Origin: JALOAD01 sp023228995 [NCBI: Candidatus Muiribacterium halophilum]
GTDB taxonomy: Bacteria; Muiribacteriota; Muiribacteriia; Muiribacteriales
DNA length: 40,999 nt
NCBI GenBank assembly: GCA_023228995.1
Contig: JALOAD010000014.1
Span: forward strand, 1 to 40,999
Reading direction: 5' to 3'
Part shown: in pieces, positions 25,728-35,930 of the stretch
Layout of the letters: the number at the start of each line of letters is the position of its first letter
Numbering within the stretch: position 1 is the first letter of the stretch
Position numbers and translations under genes: made by a program
The notes under the pieces: generated by a model
What the model saw: the letters and a program-made list of their open reading frames with translations, nothing else
Told to the model about the DNA's origin: nothing
Databases searched by the model: none

Positions 25728-26776
25728 AATATATAAGGACATTTAATGAATCTACAAACACCTCAGAAATTGAAGCTATTTGTGAAAAATATTATATAAA
25801 AAACTACATAATTAATGAAGATGGCTCTATTGATGTAGATGGTGATGTTTATTTATATAATAAAAAATTAAAAGTATTACCTTTGAAATTTAGAAAGGTT
25901 AGTGGTTATTTTGATTGTAGTTGTAATAATTTAACATCATTAGAGGGTAGTCCTCAAAGTATAGGTGGTTATTTTTATGGTCATAATAATAAATTAACTT
26001 CTTTGGTGGGTAGTCCTCAAAGAGTAGGTGGGAATTTTGATTGTAGTTTTAATAAATTAACGTCCTTAGAAGGTGCTCCACATACTATAGGTGGGATTTT
26101 TGATTGTAATAATAATCAATTAACATCCTTAGAGGGTGGTCCTCAAAGTATAGGTAGGGGATTTTATTGTAGTGGTAATCAATTAACCACCTTAGAAGGT
26201 GCTCCACAAAGAGTAGGTGGGAATTTTTCTTGTAGAGATAATAAATTAACTTCTTTGGTGGGTAGTCCTCAAAGTATAGGTGGGGATTTTAATTGTATTT
26301 CTAATCATTTAACTTCTTTAGTGGGTTGTCCTCAAAGTATAGGTGGGAATTTTGATTTTAATGATAATCAATTAACATCCTTAGAAGGTGCTCCTCAGAG
26401 TGTAGGTGGTTTTTTTGATTGTAGTGGTAATCAGTTAACAACCTTAGAAGGTGTTCCTCAAAGAGTGGGAAGATATTTTTCTTGTGATAATAATAATCTT
26501 AAAAATATAGATTATTTACCAAAATATTATAAAAAATTATATATAGGAGATAATCCAATTTCTAAAATAATAAAGTTATTTACAACATCTAATGAATATT
26601 TAAGGATATCTAATAGAGAAGATAAAGATTTAATTATGGATTTTATAGATAGAGAAATTATACAGCAAGATAAATTATTGGTAAATAGATTAGTAGAATT
26701 TTTAGATGATATAGATAAACCAAAAACCAGAGAAGAACTCATAGAGTTATTAAAAAATGATTATGAAATACGATGA
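25724..26776 (+). CDS. LRR array gene 5 (9 repeats)
   Basis: This 350-residue protein has N-class MKYIRTFNESTNTSEIEA with the EKYYIKN variant seen in gene 2. Two repeats lack the otherwise near-invariant Cys (GGYFYGHNNKL and GGNFDFNDNQL). The cap is KLYIGDNPISKI with TTSNEYLRISN. It includes the unit GRGFYCSGNQL, also found in gene 4. Confidence 0.9.
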   Translation: MKYIRTFNESTNTSEIEAICEKYYIKNYIINEDGSIDVDGDVYLYNKKLKVLPLKFRKVSGYFDCSCNNLTSLEGSPQSIGGYFYGHNNKLTSLVGSPQRVGGNFDCSFNKLTSLEGAPHTIGGIFDCNNNQLTSLEGGPQSIGRGFYCSGNQLTTLEGAPQRVGGNFSCRDNKLTSLVGSPQSIGGDFNCISNHLTSLVGCPQSIGGNFDFNDNQLTSLEGAPQSVGGFFDCSGNQLTTLEGVPQRVGRYFSCDNNNLKNIDYLPKYYKKLYIGDNPISKIIKLFTTSNEYLRISNREDKDLIMDFIDREIIQQDKLLVNRLVEFLDDIDKPKTREELIELLKNDYEIR

Positions 26777-27573
26777 AATACTTAAAAAAATTTAATGAAA
26801 ATATAAATAGTTCTGAAATCGAAGCTATTTGTAACGAATATAATATAAAAAACTACATAATCAATGAAGATGATTCTATTGATGTAGATGGTGATGTTGA
26901 TTTATGTCATAAAAAATTAAAAGTATTACCTTTGAAATTTAGAAATGTTAGTGGGAATTTTGATTGTAATAATAATAATTTAACATCATTAGAGGGTAGT
27001 CCTCAAAGTATAGGTGGGGATTTTTCTTGTGATGATAATCAATTAACTTCTTTGGTGGGTTGTCCTCAAAGTATAGATGGTGGTTTTTATTGTGGATATA
27101 ATCAATTAACATCCTTAGAGGGTGCTCCCCAAAGAGTAGGTGGTGGTTTTTCTTGTATTTCTAATCATTTAACTTCTTTGGTGGGTTGTCCTCAAAGTAT
27201 AGGTGGGGGTTTTTCTTGTAGTGGCAATCAGTTAACAACCTTAGATGGTGTTCCTAAAAGAGTAGGTGATATATTTTGGTGTGATTCTAATAAACTTAAA
27301 AATATAGATTATTTACCTAAATATTATAAAGAATTAGATATATCTAATAATCCAATTTCTAAAATAATAAAATTATTTACAACATCTAATGAATATGGAA
27401 GGATATCTAATAGAGAAGATAAAGAATTAATTATGGATTTTATAGATAGAGAAATTATACAGCAAGATAAATTATTGGTAAATAGATTAGTAGAATTATT
27501 ATATGATATAGATAAACCAAAAACCAGAGAAGAACTCATAGAGTTATTAAAAAATGATTATACAATACGATGA
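26773..27573 (+). CDS. LRR array gene 6 (5 repeats)
   Basis: This 266-residue protein has N-class MKYLKKFNENINSSEIEA with AICNEYNI and VDLCHKKLKVL. Its unit GAPQRVGGGFSCISNHL also appears in gene 4. The last repeat ends VGDIFWCDSN; the FWC variant is common in the final repeat before the cap. Cap class is TTSNEYGRISNREDKEL, ending NDYTIR. Confidence 0.9.
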   Translation: MKYLKKFNENINSSEIEAICNEYNIKNYIINEDDSIDVDGDVDLCHKKLKVLPLKFRNVSGNFDCNNNNLTSLEGSPQSIGGDFSCDDNQLTSLVGCPQSIDGGFYCGYNQLTSLEGAPQRVGGGFSCISNHLTSLVGCPQSIGGGFSCSGNQLTTLDGVPKRVGDIFWCDSNKLKNIDYLPKYYKELDISNNPISKIIKLFTTSNEYGRISNREDKELIMDFIDREIIQQDKLLVNRLVELLYDIDKPKTREELIELLKNDYTIR

Positions 27574-28433
27574 AATATATAAGGACATTTAATGAATCTA
27601 CGAACACTTCAGAAATTGAAGCTATTTGTGAAAAATATAATATAAAAAACTACATAATTAATGAAGATGATTCTATTGATGTAGATGGTGTTGTTGATTT
27701 AAGTCATGAAAAATTAAAAGTATTACCTTTGAAATTTAGAAATGTTAGTAGGGAGTTTAATTGTGATAGTAATAATTTAACATCATTAGAGGGTAGTCCA
27801 CAAAATGTAGGTGGTTATTTTTCTTGTTATGATAATCAATTAACTTCTTTGAAGGGTTGTCCTCAAAGTATAGGTGGTTTTTTTGATTGTAGAAATAATA
27901 AATTAACTTCTTTGGTGGGTTGTCCTCAATATATAGGCGGTGGTTTTTATAGTGGATATAATCAATTAACATCCTTAGAGGGTGCTCCACATACTATAGG
28001 TGGTGATTTTTCTTGTGCTGGTAATCAATTAACTTCTTTGGTAGGTTGTCCTCAAAGTATAGGTGGTAATTTTTATTGTAGTTATAATCAATTAATATCC
28101 TTAGAGGGTGCTCCTAAAAGAGTAGGTGATGTATTTTGGTGTGATTCTAATAATCTTAAAAATATAGATTATTTACCTAAATATTATAAAGAATTAGATA
28201 TATCTAATAATCCAATTTCTAAAATAATAGATTTATTTACATTATCTAATGAATATAGAAGGATATCTAATAGAGAAGATAAAGATTTAATTATGGATTT
28301 TATAGATGCAGAAATTATCCAACAAGATAAATTATTAGTGAATAGATTAGTAGAATTTTTAGATGATATAGGAAAACCAAAATCCAGAGAAGAACTCATA
28401 GAGTTATTAAAAAATAATTATGAAATACGATGA
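27570..28433 (+). CDS. LRR array gene 7 (6 repeats)
   Basis: This protein has 287 residues. The first 63 residues are identical to those of gene 8 (through VVDLSHEKLKVLPLKF and NVSREF), indicating very recent exchange or duplication. One repeat has Ser in place of Cys (GGGFYSGYNQL). The cap reads TLSNEYRRISN with FIDAEIIQQ; the AEI variant is shared with genes 12 and 19. Confidence 0.9.
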   Translation: MKYIRTFNESTNTSEIEAICEKYNIKNYIINEDDSIDVDGVVDLSHEKLKVLPLKFRNVSREFNCDSNNLTSLEGSPQNVGGYFSCYDNQLTSLKGCPQSIGGFFDCRNNKLTSLVGCPQYIGGGFYSGYNQLTSLEGAPHTIGGDFSCAGNQLTSLVGCPQSIGGNFYCSYNQLISLEGAPKRVGDVFWCDSNNLKNIDYLPKYYKELDISNNPISKIIDLFTLSNEYRRISNREDKDLIMDFIDAEIIQQDKLLVNRLVEFLDDIGKPKSREELIELLKNNYEIR

Positions 28434-29230
28434 AATATATAAGGACATTTAATGAATCTACGAACACTTCAGAAATTGAAGCTATTTGTGAAAAATATAA
28501 TATAAAAAACTACATAATCAATGAAGATGATTCTATTGATGTAGATGGTGTTGTTGATTTAAGTCATGAAAAATTAAAAGTATTACCTTTGAAATTTAGA
28601 AATGTTAGTAGGGAGTTTGATTGTAATAGTAATCAATTAACAACCTTAGAGGGTAGTCCTCAAAATGTAGGTGGGAATTTTAAATGTAATGATAATCAAT
28701 TAACAACCTTAGAAGGTGCTCCACAAAGAGTAGGTGGTGAATTTGATTGTAGTTATAATAAATTAACATCTTTGGTGGGTAGTCCTAAAAGTGTAGGTGG
28801 TGGCTTTTATAGCTATAATAACCAATTAATTTCTTTAGTGGGTAGTCCTCAAAGTGTAGGTGGTTATTTTTATTGTAATGGTAATAACTTAACAAGCTTA
28901 GAGGGTGCTCCTAAAAGAGTAGGTGATGTATTTTGGTGTGATTCTAATAATCTTAAAAATATAGATTATTTACCAAAATATTATAAAGAATTAGATATAT
29001 CTAATAATCCAATTTATAAAATAATAAAGTTATTTACAACATCTAATGAATATGGAAGGATATCTAATAGAGAAGATAATGAATTAATTATGGATTTTAT
29101 AGATAGAGAAATGATACAACAAGATATACTATTAGTTAATAGGTTAGTAGAATTCTTACATGATGTAGGAAACCCAAAATCTAAAGAAGAACTCATAGAG
29201 TTATTAAAAAATGATTATGAAATACGATGA
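28430..29230 (+). CDS. LRR array gene 8 (5 repeats)
   Basis: This 266-residue protein shares its N-domain with gene 7, but its repeat block matches distant gene 14. Both contain GGNFKCNDNQLTTLEG, then APQRVGGEFDCS, then SLVGSPKSVGGGFY. The cap (SNREDNEL, REMIQQDILLVN) is of the class found in genes 4, 14 and 17, combined here with TTSNEYGRI. It is a clear mosaic. Confidence 0.9.
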   Translation: MKYIRTFNESTNTSEIEAICEKYNIKNYIINEDDSIDVDGVVDLSHEKLKVLPLKFRNVSREFDCNSNQLTTLEGSPQNVGGNFKCNDNQLTTLEGAPQRVGGEFDCSYNKLTSLVGSPKSVGGGFYSYNNQLISLVGSPQSVGGYFYCNGNNLTSLEGAPKRVGDVFWCDSNNLKNIDYLPKYYKELDISNNPIYKIIKLFTTSNEYGRISNREDNELIMDFIDREMIQQDILLVNRLVEFLHDVGNPKSKEELIELLKNDYEIR

Positions 29231-30216
29231 AATACATAAGGACATTTAATGAATCTACGAACACATCAGAAATTGAAGCTATTTGTAAAAAATATAATAT
29301 AACTAATTATACTATAAATGAAGATGGCTCCATTGATGTAGATGGAAATGTTGAATTGTTTAATAAAGGATTAAAAGTATTACCTTTGAAATTTAGAAAA
29401 GTCAGTGGGTATTTTAAATGTAGTTTTAATAAACTAACATCATTAAATGGTAGTCCTCAGAGTGTAGGTGGGTGGTTCGAATGTAATGATAATCAATTAA
29501 CTTCTTTGGTGGGTAGTCCTCAATATATAGGTGGTGATTTTTATTGTAATGATAATCAATTAACAACCTTAGAAGGTGTTCCCCAAAGAGTAGGTGGGGA
29601 TTTTTCTTGTGGAGATAATAAATTAACTTCTTTGGTGGGTAGTCCTCAAAGTATAGGTGGGTATTTTAATTGTAGTGGTAATCAATTAACCTCCTTAGAA
29701 GGTGTTCCACAAAGAGTTGGTGGGAATTTTGAATGTAGAGATAATAAATTAACTTCTTTGGTGGGTAGTCCTCAAAGTATAGGTGGGTATTTTAATTGTA
29801 GTGGTAATCAATTAACCTCCTTAGATGGTGGTCCTCAAAGTGTAGGTGGTTATTTTTCTTGTAGTTATAATCAGTTAACAACCTTAGAAGGTGTTCCTCA
29901 AAGAGTGGGAAAATATTTTTCTTGTAGAAATAATAAACTTAAAAATATAGATTATTTACCAAAATATTATAAAGAATTATATATATATAATAATCCAATT
30001 TCTAAAATAATAAAGTTATTTATAACATCTAATGAACTGGTAGGGATATCTAATAGAAAAAATAAAGATTTAATTATGGATTTTATAGATAGAGAAATTA
30101 TCCAACAAGATAAATTATTGGTAAATAGATTAGTAGAATTCTTAGATGATATAGATAAACCAAAAAACAGAGAAGAACTCATAGAGTTATTAAAAAATGA
30201 TTATGAAATACGATGA
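29227..30216 (+). CDS. LRR array gene 9 (8 repeats)
   Basis: This 329-residue protein contains a two-repeat unit duplicated in tandem: DNKLTSLVGSPQSIGGYFNC plus SGNQLTSL recurs 42 residues later with almost identical DNA (about 29623-29703 and 29749-29829). The N-domain VELFNKGLKVL and first repeats (GSPQSVGGWFECNDNQL) match gene 20 at the far end of the array. The cap is SNELVGISNRKNKDL. Confidence 0.9.
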   Translation: MKYIRTFNESTNTSEIEAICKKYNITNYTINEDGSIDVDGNVELFNKGLKVLPLKFRKVSGYFKCSFNKLTSLNGSPQSVGGWFECNDNQLTSLVGSPQYIGGDFYCNDNQLTTLEGVPQRVGGDFSCGDNKLTSLVGSPQSIGGYFNCSGNQLTSLEGVPQRVGGNFECRDNKLTSLVGSPQSIGGYFNCSGNQLTSLDGGPQSVGGYFSCSYNQLTTLEGVPQRVGKYFSCRNNKLKNIDYLPKYYKELYIYNNPISKIIKLFITSNELVGISNRKNKDLIMDFIDREIIQQDKLLVNRLVEFLDDIDKPKNREELIELLKNDYEIR

Positions 30217-30953
30217 AATACTTAAAAAATTTTAATGAAAATATAAATAGATCTGAAATCGAAGCTATTTGTAAAAAATATAATATAAAAAACTACATAA
30301 TTAATGAAGATGGTTCTATTGATGTAGATGGTGATTTTTATTTATATAATAAAAAATTAAAAGTATTACCTTTGAATTTTAGAAATGTTACTGGTGATTT
30401 TTATTGTAGTTATAATCAATTAACATCTTTGATGGGTTGTCCTCAAAGTGTAGGTGGTGATTTTAGGTGTTATTCTAATCAATTAACATCATTAGAGGGT
30501 GCTCCACATACTATAGGTGAGAATTTTGATTGTAATAATAATCAATTAACATCCTTAGTGGGTAGTCCTCAAAATATAGGTGGGATTTTTAATTGTAGTG
30601 ATAATCAGTTAACAACCTTAGAAGGTGTTCCTCAAAGAGTGGGAAAATATTTTTCTTGTGGAAATAATAAACTTAAAAATATAGATTATTTACCAAAATA
30701 TTATAAAGAATTATTAATAGGAGATAATCCAATTTATAAAATAGTAAAGTTATTTACAACATCTAATGGAATAGGAATGATATATGATAATAGAGAAAAT
30801 AAAGATTTAATATTGGATTTTATAGATAGAGAAATTATCCAACAAGATATATTATTGGTAAATAGATTAGTAGAATATTTAGATGATATAGATAAACCAA
30901 AAAACAGAGAAGAACTCATAGAGTTATTAAAAAATGATTATGAAATACGATGA
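30213..30953 (+). CDS. LRR array gene 10 (4 repeats)
   Basis: At 246 residues it is one over the length rule, because of the MIYDNRENKDL insertion shared with gene 3. The N-domain has FYLYNKKLKVLPLNF. The final repeat GVPQRVGKYFSC is shared with genes 9 and 15. The cap has VEYLDDIDKPKNREE. Confidence 0.88.
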   Translation: MKYLKNFNENINRSEIEAICKKYNIKNYIINEDGSIDVDGDFYLYNKKLKVLPLNFRNVTGDFYCSYNQLTSLMGCPQSVGGDFRCYSNQLTSLEGAPHTIGENFDCNNNQLTSLVGSPQNIGGIFNCSDNQLTTLEGVPQRVGKYFSCGNNKLKNIDYLPKYYKELLIGDNPIYKIVKLFTTSNGIGMIYDNRENKDLILDFIDREIIQQDILLVNRLVEYLDDIDKPKNREELIELLKNDYEIR

Positions 30954-31687
30954 AATATATAAGGACATTTAATGAATCTACAAACACCTCAGAAATTGAA
31001 GCTATTTGTGAAAAATTTAATATTAAAAACTACATAATTAATGAAGATGGCTCCATTGATGTAGATGATAATGTTTATTTATATAAACAAAAATTAAAAG
31101 TATTACCTTTGAAATTTAGAAAGGTTAGTAGGAATTTCCATTGTGAGTTTAATAAATTAACAACCTTAGAGGGTGCTCCTAAAAGTATAGGTGGGGATTT
31201 TGAATGTAGTGGTAATCAATTAACATCCTTAGAGGGTGGTCCTCAAAGTGTAGGTGGTTATTTTTCTTGTAGTAGTAATCAATTAACTTCTTTGGTGGGT
31301 AGTCCTCAAAGAGTAGGTGGTAATTTTTATTGTAGTGTTAATAAATTAACCTCCTTAGAGGGTGCTCCCCAAAGAGTAGGTGGTATATTTTGGTGTAATT
31401 CTAATAATCTTAAAAATATAGATTATTTACCAAAATATTATAAAGAATTATTTATAGGAGATAATCCAATTTCTAAAATAATAAAGTTATTAACATTATC
31501 TAATGAATATGTAGGGATATCTAATAGAGAAGATAAAGAATTAATTATGGATTTTATAGATAGAGAAATTATCCAACAAGATAAATTATTGGTAAATAGA
31601 TTAGTAGAATTTTTAGATGATATAGATAAACCAAAAACCAGAGAAGAACTCATAGAGTTATTAAAAAATGATTATGAAATACGATGA
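30950..31687 (+). CDS. LRR array gene 11 (4 repeats)
   Basis: This 245-residue protein belongs to the subgroup with VYLYKQKLKVLPLKF and NFHCEFNKLTTLEGAPK, shared with genes 12 and 16 (gene 18 shares only the latter part). AICEKFNI has Phe where the others have Tyr. The cap is KLLTLSNEYVGISNREDKEL. Confidence 0.9.
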   Translation: MKYIRTFNESTNTSEIEAICEKFNIKNYIINEDGSIDVDDNVYLYKQKLKVLPLKFRKVSRNFHCEFNKLTTLEGAPKSIGGDFECSGNQLTSLEGGPQSVGGYFSCSSNQLTSLVGSPQRVGGNFYCSVNKLTSLEGAPQRVGGIFWCNSNNLKNIDYLPKYYKELFIGDNPISKIIKLLTLSNEYVGISNREDKELIMDFIDREIIQQDKLLVNRLVEFLDDIDKPKTREELIELLKNDYEIR

Positions 31688-32484
31688 AATACTTAAAAAA
31701 TTTTAATGAAAATATAAATAGTTCTGAAATTGATTCTATTTGTGAAAAATATAATATAAAAAACTACATAATTAATGAAGATGGTTCCATTGATGTAGAT
31801 GGTGATGTTTATTTATATAAACAAAAATTAAAAGTATTACCTTTGAAATTTAGAAAGGTTAGTGGGAATTTCCATAGTGAGTTTAATGAATTAACAACCT
31901 TAGAGGGTGCTCCTAAAAGAGTTTATGGTGATTTTTATTGTGGTAGTAATCAATTAACATCCTTAGAGGGTGTTCCTCAAAGTATAGATGGTTATTTTTC
32001 TTGTAGTTATAATCAATTAACCTCCTTAGAAGGTGCTCCTCAAAGAGTAGGTGGTAATTTTTATTGTAGTGATAATAAATTAACCTCCTTAGAGGGTGCA
32101 CCCCAAAGAGTAGGTGGGAATTTTAATTGTAGTGGTAATCAATTAACTTCTTTAGTAGGTGGTCCTAAAAGAGTAAGTGGTATATTTTTGTGTTATTCTA
32201 ATAATCTTAAAAATATAGATTATTTACCAAAATATTATAAAGAATTATATATATCTAATAATCCAATTTCTAAAATAATAGATTTATTTACTAAACCTGA
32301 CGAATATGGTCGGATATCTAATACAACAGATAAAGATTTAATTATGGATTTTATAGATGCAGAAATTATCCAACAAGATAAATTATTAGTAAATAGATTA
32401 GTAGAATTCTTAGATGATGTAGGAAAACCAAAATCCAAAGAAGAACTCATAGAGTTATTAAAAAATGATTATACAATACGATGA
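31684..32484 (+). CDS. LRR array gene 12 (5 repeats)
   Basis: This 266-residue protein has the VYLYKQKLKVL subgroup N-domain, with Ser for Cys in NFHSEFNEL. Its first full repeat GAPKRVYGDFYC matches genes 2 and 18. The cap TKPDEYGRISNTTDKDL with FIDAEIIQQ combines features of genes 2 and 7. It ends NDYTIR. Confidence 0.9.
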   Translation: MKYLKNFNENINSSEIDSICEKYNIKNYIINEDGSIDVDGDVYLYKQKLKVLPLKFRKVSGNFHSEFNELTTLEGAPKRVYGDFYCGSNQLTSLEGVPQSIDGYFSCSYNQLTSLEGAPQRVGGNFYCSDNKLTSLEGAPQRVGGNFNCSGNQLTSLVGGPKRVSGIFLCYSNNLKNIDYLPKYYKELYISNNPISKIIDLFTKPDEYGRISNTTDKDLIMDFIDAEIIQQDKLLVNRLVEFLDDVGKPKSKEELIELLKNDYTIR

Positions 32485-33722
32485 AATATATAAAAACATT
32501 TAATGAAAATATAAATAGATCTGAAATTGATTCTATTTGTAAAAAATATAATATAAAAAACTACATAATTAATGATGATGGTACAATTGATGTAGATGGT
32601 GATGTTGATTTAAGTCGTGAAAAATTAAAAGTATTACCTTTGAAATTTAGAAAGGTTAGTGGTGATTTCCATTGTGGTTATAATAATTTAACATCATTAA
32701 AGGGTAGTCCTCAAAGTATAGGTGGGAAATTTAATTGTAGATATAATCAATTAACAAGCTTAGAAGGGGGACCTCAAACTGTAGGTGGGGATTTTTATTG
32801 TTATAAATGTCAATTAATCACCTTAGAGGGTGCTCCACATACTATAGGTGGTGATTTTGAATGTAGTGGTAATCAGTTAACAACCTTAGAGGGTGCTCCA
32901 CATACGATAGGTGGTTATTTTGAATGTAGTAGTAATCAATTAACATCATTAGAGGGTAGTTCTCAATGTATAGGTGGTTATTTTTTGTGTAATGATAATC
33001 AATTAACATCTTTGGTGGGTAGTCCTCAAAGTGTAGGTGGTTATTTTTCTTGTAGTTATAATCAATTAACTTCCTTAGAAGGTGCTCCTCAAAGTGTAGG
33101 TGGTGACTTTTATTGTGATTCTAATCAATTAACTTCTTTGGTGGGTGGTCCTCAAAGTATAGGTGGTTATTTTGATTGTAGAGATAATAAATTAACTTCT
33201 TTGATGGGTTGTCCTCAAAGTATAGGTGGTAATTTTTATTGTGCTATTAATCAATTAACTTCTTTGGTTGGTTGTCCTCAAAGTATAGGTGGGAATTTTG
33301 ATTGTAGAGGTAATCAATTAACCTCCTTAGAGGGTGGTCCACATACTATAGGTGGGGATTTTAATTGTAGAGATAATAAATTAACCTCCTTAGAGGGTGC
33401 TCCTAAAAAAGTAGGTAGTATATTTTGGTGTTATTCTAATAATCTTAAAAATATAGATTATTTACCAAAATATTATAAAGAATTATTTATAGGAGATAAT
33501 CCAATTTCTAAAATAATAAAGTTATTTACAACATCTAATGAATATAGAAGGATATCTAATAGAGAAGATAAAGATTTAATTATGGATTTTATAGATAGAG
33601 AAATTATACAACAAGATATACTATTAGTTAATAGGTTAGTAGAATTCTTATATGATATAGATAAACCAAAAACCAGAGAAGAACTCATAGAATTATTAAA
33701 AAATGATTATACAATAAGATGA
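32481..33722 (+). CDS. LRR array gene 13 (12 repeats, longest)
   Basis: At 413 residues it is the longest member. It holds the CYKCQLITLEGAPHTIGG cassette (about 32800-32850), followed by a second GAPHTIGG unit. One repeat has SSQC in place of the usual xPQ (GSSQCIGGYFLCNDNQL), the only one seen without the Pro in that region outside gene 1. The tag is MKYIKTFNEN. The cap is LFIGDNPISK with TTSNEYRRISN. Confidence 0.9.
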   Translation: MKYIKTFNENINRSEIDSICKKYNIKNYIINDDGTIDVDGDVDLSREKLKVLPLKFRKVSGDFHCGYNNLTSLKGSPQSIGGKFNCRYNQLTSLEGGPQTVGGDFYCYKCQLITLEGAPHTIGGDFECSGNQLTTLEGAPHTIGGYFECSSNQLTSLEGSSQCIGGYFLCNDNQLTSLVGSPQSVGGYFSCSYNQLTSLEGAPQSVGGDFYCDSNQLTSLVGGPQSIGGYFDCRDNKLTSLMGCPQSIGGNFYCAINQLTSLVGCPQSIGGNFDCRGNQLTSLEGGPHTIGGDFNCRDNKLTSLEGAPKKVGSIFWCYSNNLKNIDYLPKYYKELFIGDNPISKIIKLFTTSNEYRRISNREDKDLIMDFIDREIIQQDILLVNRLVEFLYDIDKPKTREELIELLKNDYTIR

Positions 33723-34645
33723 AATACTTAAAAAAATTTAATGAAAATATAAATAGTTCTAAAATTGAAGCTATTTGTAAAAAATATAATATAACTAATT
33801 ATACTATAAATGATGATGGTTCTATTGATGTAGATGGTGATGTTGATTTATATAGTAAAAAATTAAAAGCATTACCTTTGAAATTTAGAAAGGTTAATGG
33901 GAATTTTAGATGTAGTTATAATCAATTAACATCTTTGATGGGTTGTCCTCAAAGTATAGGTGGAAATTTTAAATGTAATGATAATCAATTAACAACCTTA
34001 GAAGGTGCTCCACAAAGAGTAGGTGGTGAATTTGATTGTAGTGATAATCAATTAACTTCTTTGGTGGGTAGTCCTAAAAGTGTAGGTGGTGGCTTTTATT
34101 GTTATGACAACCAATTAACTTCTTTGGTGGGTAGTCCTCAAAGTGTAGGTGGTCATTTTTCTTGTAGTAGTAATCAGTTAATATCCTTAGAGGGTGTTCC
34201 TCAAAGTGTAGGTGGTGATTTTTCTTGTTATGATAATAAATTAACATCTTTGGTGGGTAGTCCTCAAAGTGTAGGTGGTGATTTTGAATGTAGTGACAAT
34301 CAGTTAACAAGCTTAGAGGGTGTTCCCAAAAGAGTAAGTGGTTTATTTTTGTGTTATTCTAATAATCTTAAAAATATAGATTATTTACCAAAATATTATA
34401 AAGAATTAGATATATCTAATAATCCAATTTCTAAAATAATATATTTATTTACTAAACCTGATGAATATGGTCTGATATCTAATAGAGAAGATAATGAATT
34501 AATTATGGATTTTATAGATAGAGAAATGATACAACAAGATATACTATTAGTTAATAGGTTAGTAGAATTCTTATATGATATAGATAAACCAAAAACCAGA
34601 GAAGAACTCATAGAATTATTAAAAAATGATTATACAATAAGATGA
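33719..34645 (+). CDS. LRR array gene 14 (7 repeats)
   Basis: This 308-residue protein has N-class MKYLKKFNENINSSKIEA with NITNYTINDDGS and the KALPLKF variant shared with gene 15. Repeats 2-4 match gene 8, as noted there. The last repeat GVPKRVSGLFLCYSN recurs in genes 17 and 18. The cap is of the TKPDEYGLISNREDNEL class. Confidence 0.9.
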   Translation: MKYLKKFNENINSSKIEAICKKYNITNYTINDDGSIDVDGDVDLYSKKLKALPLKFRKVNGNFRCSYNQLTSLMGCPQSIGGNFKCNDNQLTTLEGAPQRVGGEFDCSDNQLTSLVGSPKSVGGGFYCYDNQLTSLVGSPQSVGGHFSCSSNQLISLEGVPQSVGGDFSCYDNKLTSLVGSPQSVGGDFECSDNQLTSLEGVPKRVSGLFLCYSNNLKNIDYLPKYYKELDISNNPISKIIYLFTKPDEYGLISNREDNELIMDFIDREMIQQDILLVNRLVEFLYDIDKPKTREELIELLKNDYTIR

Positions 34646-35190
34646 AATACTTAAAAATGTTTAATGAATCTATAAATAGATCAGATATTGAAGCTATTTG
34701 TGAAAAATATAATATAACTAATTATACTATAAATGATGATGGTTCTATTGATGTAGATGGTGATGTTGATTTATATAATAAAAAATTAAAAGCATTACCT
34801 TTGAAATTTAGAAAGGTCAGTGGGTATTTTAAATGTAGTTATAATCAGTTAACAACCTTAGAAGGTGTTCCTCAAAGAGTGGGAAAATATTTTTCTTGTA
34901 GAAATAATAAACTTAAAAATATAGATTATTTACCAAAATATTATAAAGAATTATTTATACTGAATAATCCAATTTCTAAAATAATAAAGTTATTTATAAC
35001 ATATAATGGATATGTAGGGATATCTAATAGGGAAAATAAAGATTTAATTATGGATTTTATAGATAGAGAAATTATACAACAAGATAAATTATTAGTGAAT
35101 AGATTAGTAGAATTTTTAGATGATATAGGAAAACCAAAATCCAGAGAAGAACTCATAGAGTTATTAAAAAATGATTATGAAATACGATGA
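34642..35190 (+). CDS. LRR array gene 15 (single repeat, shortest)
   Basis: At 182 residues it contains one full repeat (NQLTTLEGVPQRVGKYFSC) between the constant N- and C-domains. It therefore defines the minimal architecture of 161+21 residues. The N-terminus MKYLKMFNESINRSD matches gene 1. The cap is LFILNNPISK with YNGYVGISNRENKDL. A one-repeat protein would have little LRR surface, so it may be a contraction product. Confidence 0.88.
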   Translation: MKYLKMFNESINRSDIEAICEKYNITNYTINDDGSIDVDGDVDLYNKKLKALPLKFRKVSGYFKCSYNQLTTLEGVPQRVGKYFSCRNNKLKNIDYLPKYYKELFILNNPISKIIKLFITYNGYVGISNRENKDLIMDFIDREIIQQDKLLVNRLVEFLDDIGKPKSREELIELLKNDYEIR

Positions 35191-35924
35191 AATACTTAAA
35201 AATGTTTAATGAAAATATAAATAATTCTGAAATCGAAGCTATTTGTGAAAAATATAATATAAAAAACTACATAATTAATGAAGATGGCTCCATTGATGTA
35301 GATGGTGATGTTTATTTATATAAACAAAAATTAAAAGTATTACCTTTGAAATTTAGAAAGGTTAGTGGGAATTTCCATTGTGAGTTTAATGAATTAACAA
35401 CCTTAGAGGGTGCTCCTAAAAGTATAGGTGGTAATTTTTATTGTGATTCTAATCAATTAACTTCTTTGGTGGGTTGTCCTCAAAGTATAGGTGGGGATTT
35501 TTCTTGTAGTTATAATCAATTAACCTCCTTAGAAGGTACTCCTCAAAGAGTAGGTGGTAATTTTTATTGTATTGATAATAAATTAACCTCCTTAGAAGGT
35601 GCTCCACAAAGAGTAGGTGGTATATTTTGGTGTTATTCTAATAATCTTAAAAATATAGATTATTTACCAAAATATTATAAAGAATTATTTATGCTGAATA
35701 ATCCAATTTCTAAAATAATAGATTTATTTACAACATCTAATGAATATGGAAGGATATCTAATAGAGAAGATAAAGATTTAATTGTGGATTTTATAGATAG
35801 AGAAATTATACAACAAGATATATTATTAGTAAATAGATTAATAGAATTCTCACATGATATAGGAAAACCAAAATCTAAAGAAGAACTAATAGAGTTATTA
35901 AAAAATGATTATGAAATACGATGA
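35187..35924 (+). CDS. LRR array gene 16 (4 repeats)
   Basis: This 245-residue protein is of the VYLYKQKLKVL subgroup and close to gene 11 in the first repeats (NFHCEFNELTTLEGAPKSIGG). Cap variants are LFMLNNPISK, LIVDFIDREI and LIEFSHDIGKPKSKEE. This is the only array gene whose stop does not overlap the functional start of the next: ATGA is present, but that ATG opens only a 10-codon frame. Confidence 0.9.
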   Translation: MKYLKMFNENINNSEIEAICEKYNIKNYIINEDGSIDVDGDVYLYKQKLKVLPLKFRKVSGNFHCEFNELTTLEGAPKSIGGNFYCDSNQLTSLVGCPQSIGGDFSCSYNQLTSLEGTPQRVGGNFYCIDNKLTSLEGAPQRVGGIFWCYSNNLKNIDYLPKYYKELFMLNNPISKIIDLFTTSNEYGRISNREDKDLIVDFIDREIIQQDILLVNRLIEFSHDIGKPKSKEELIELLKNDYEIR

Positions 35925-35930
35925 AATACA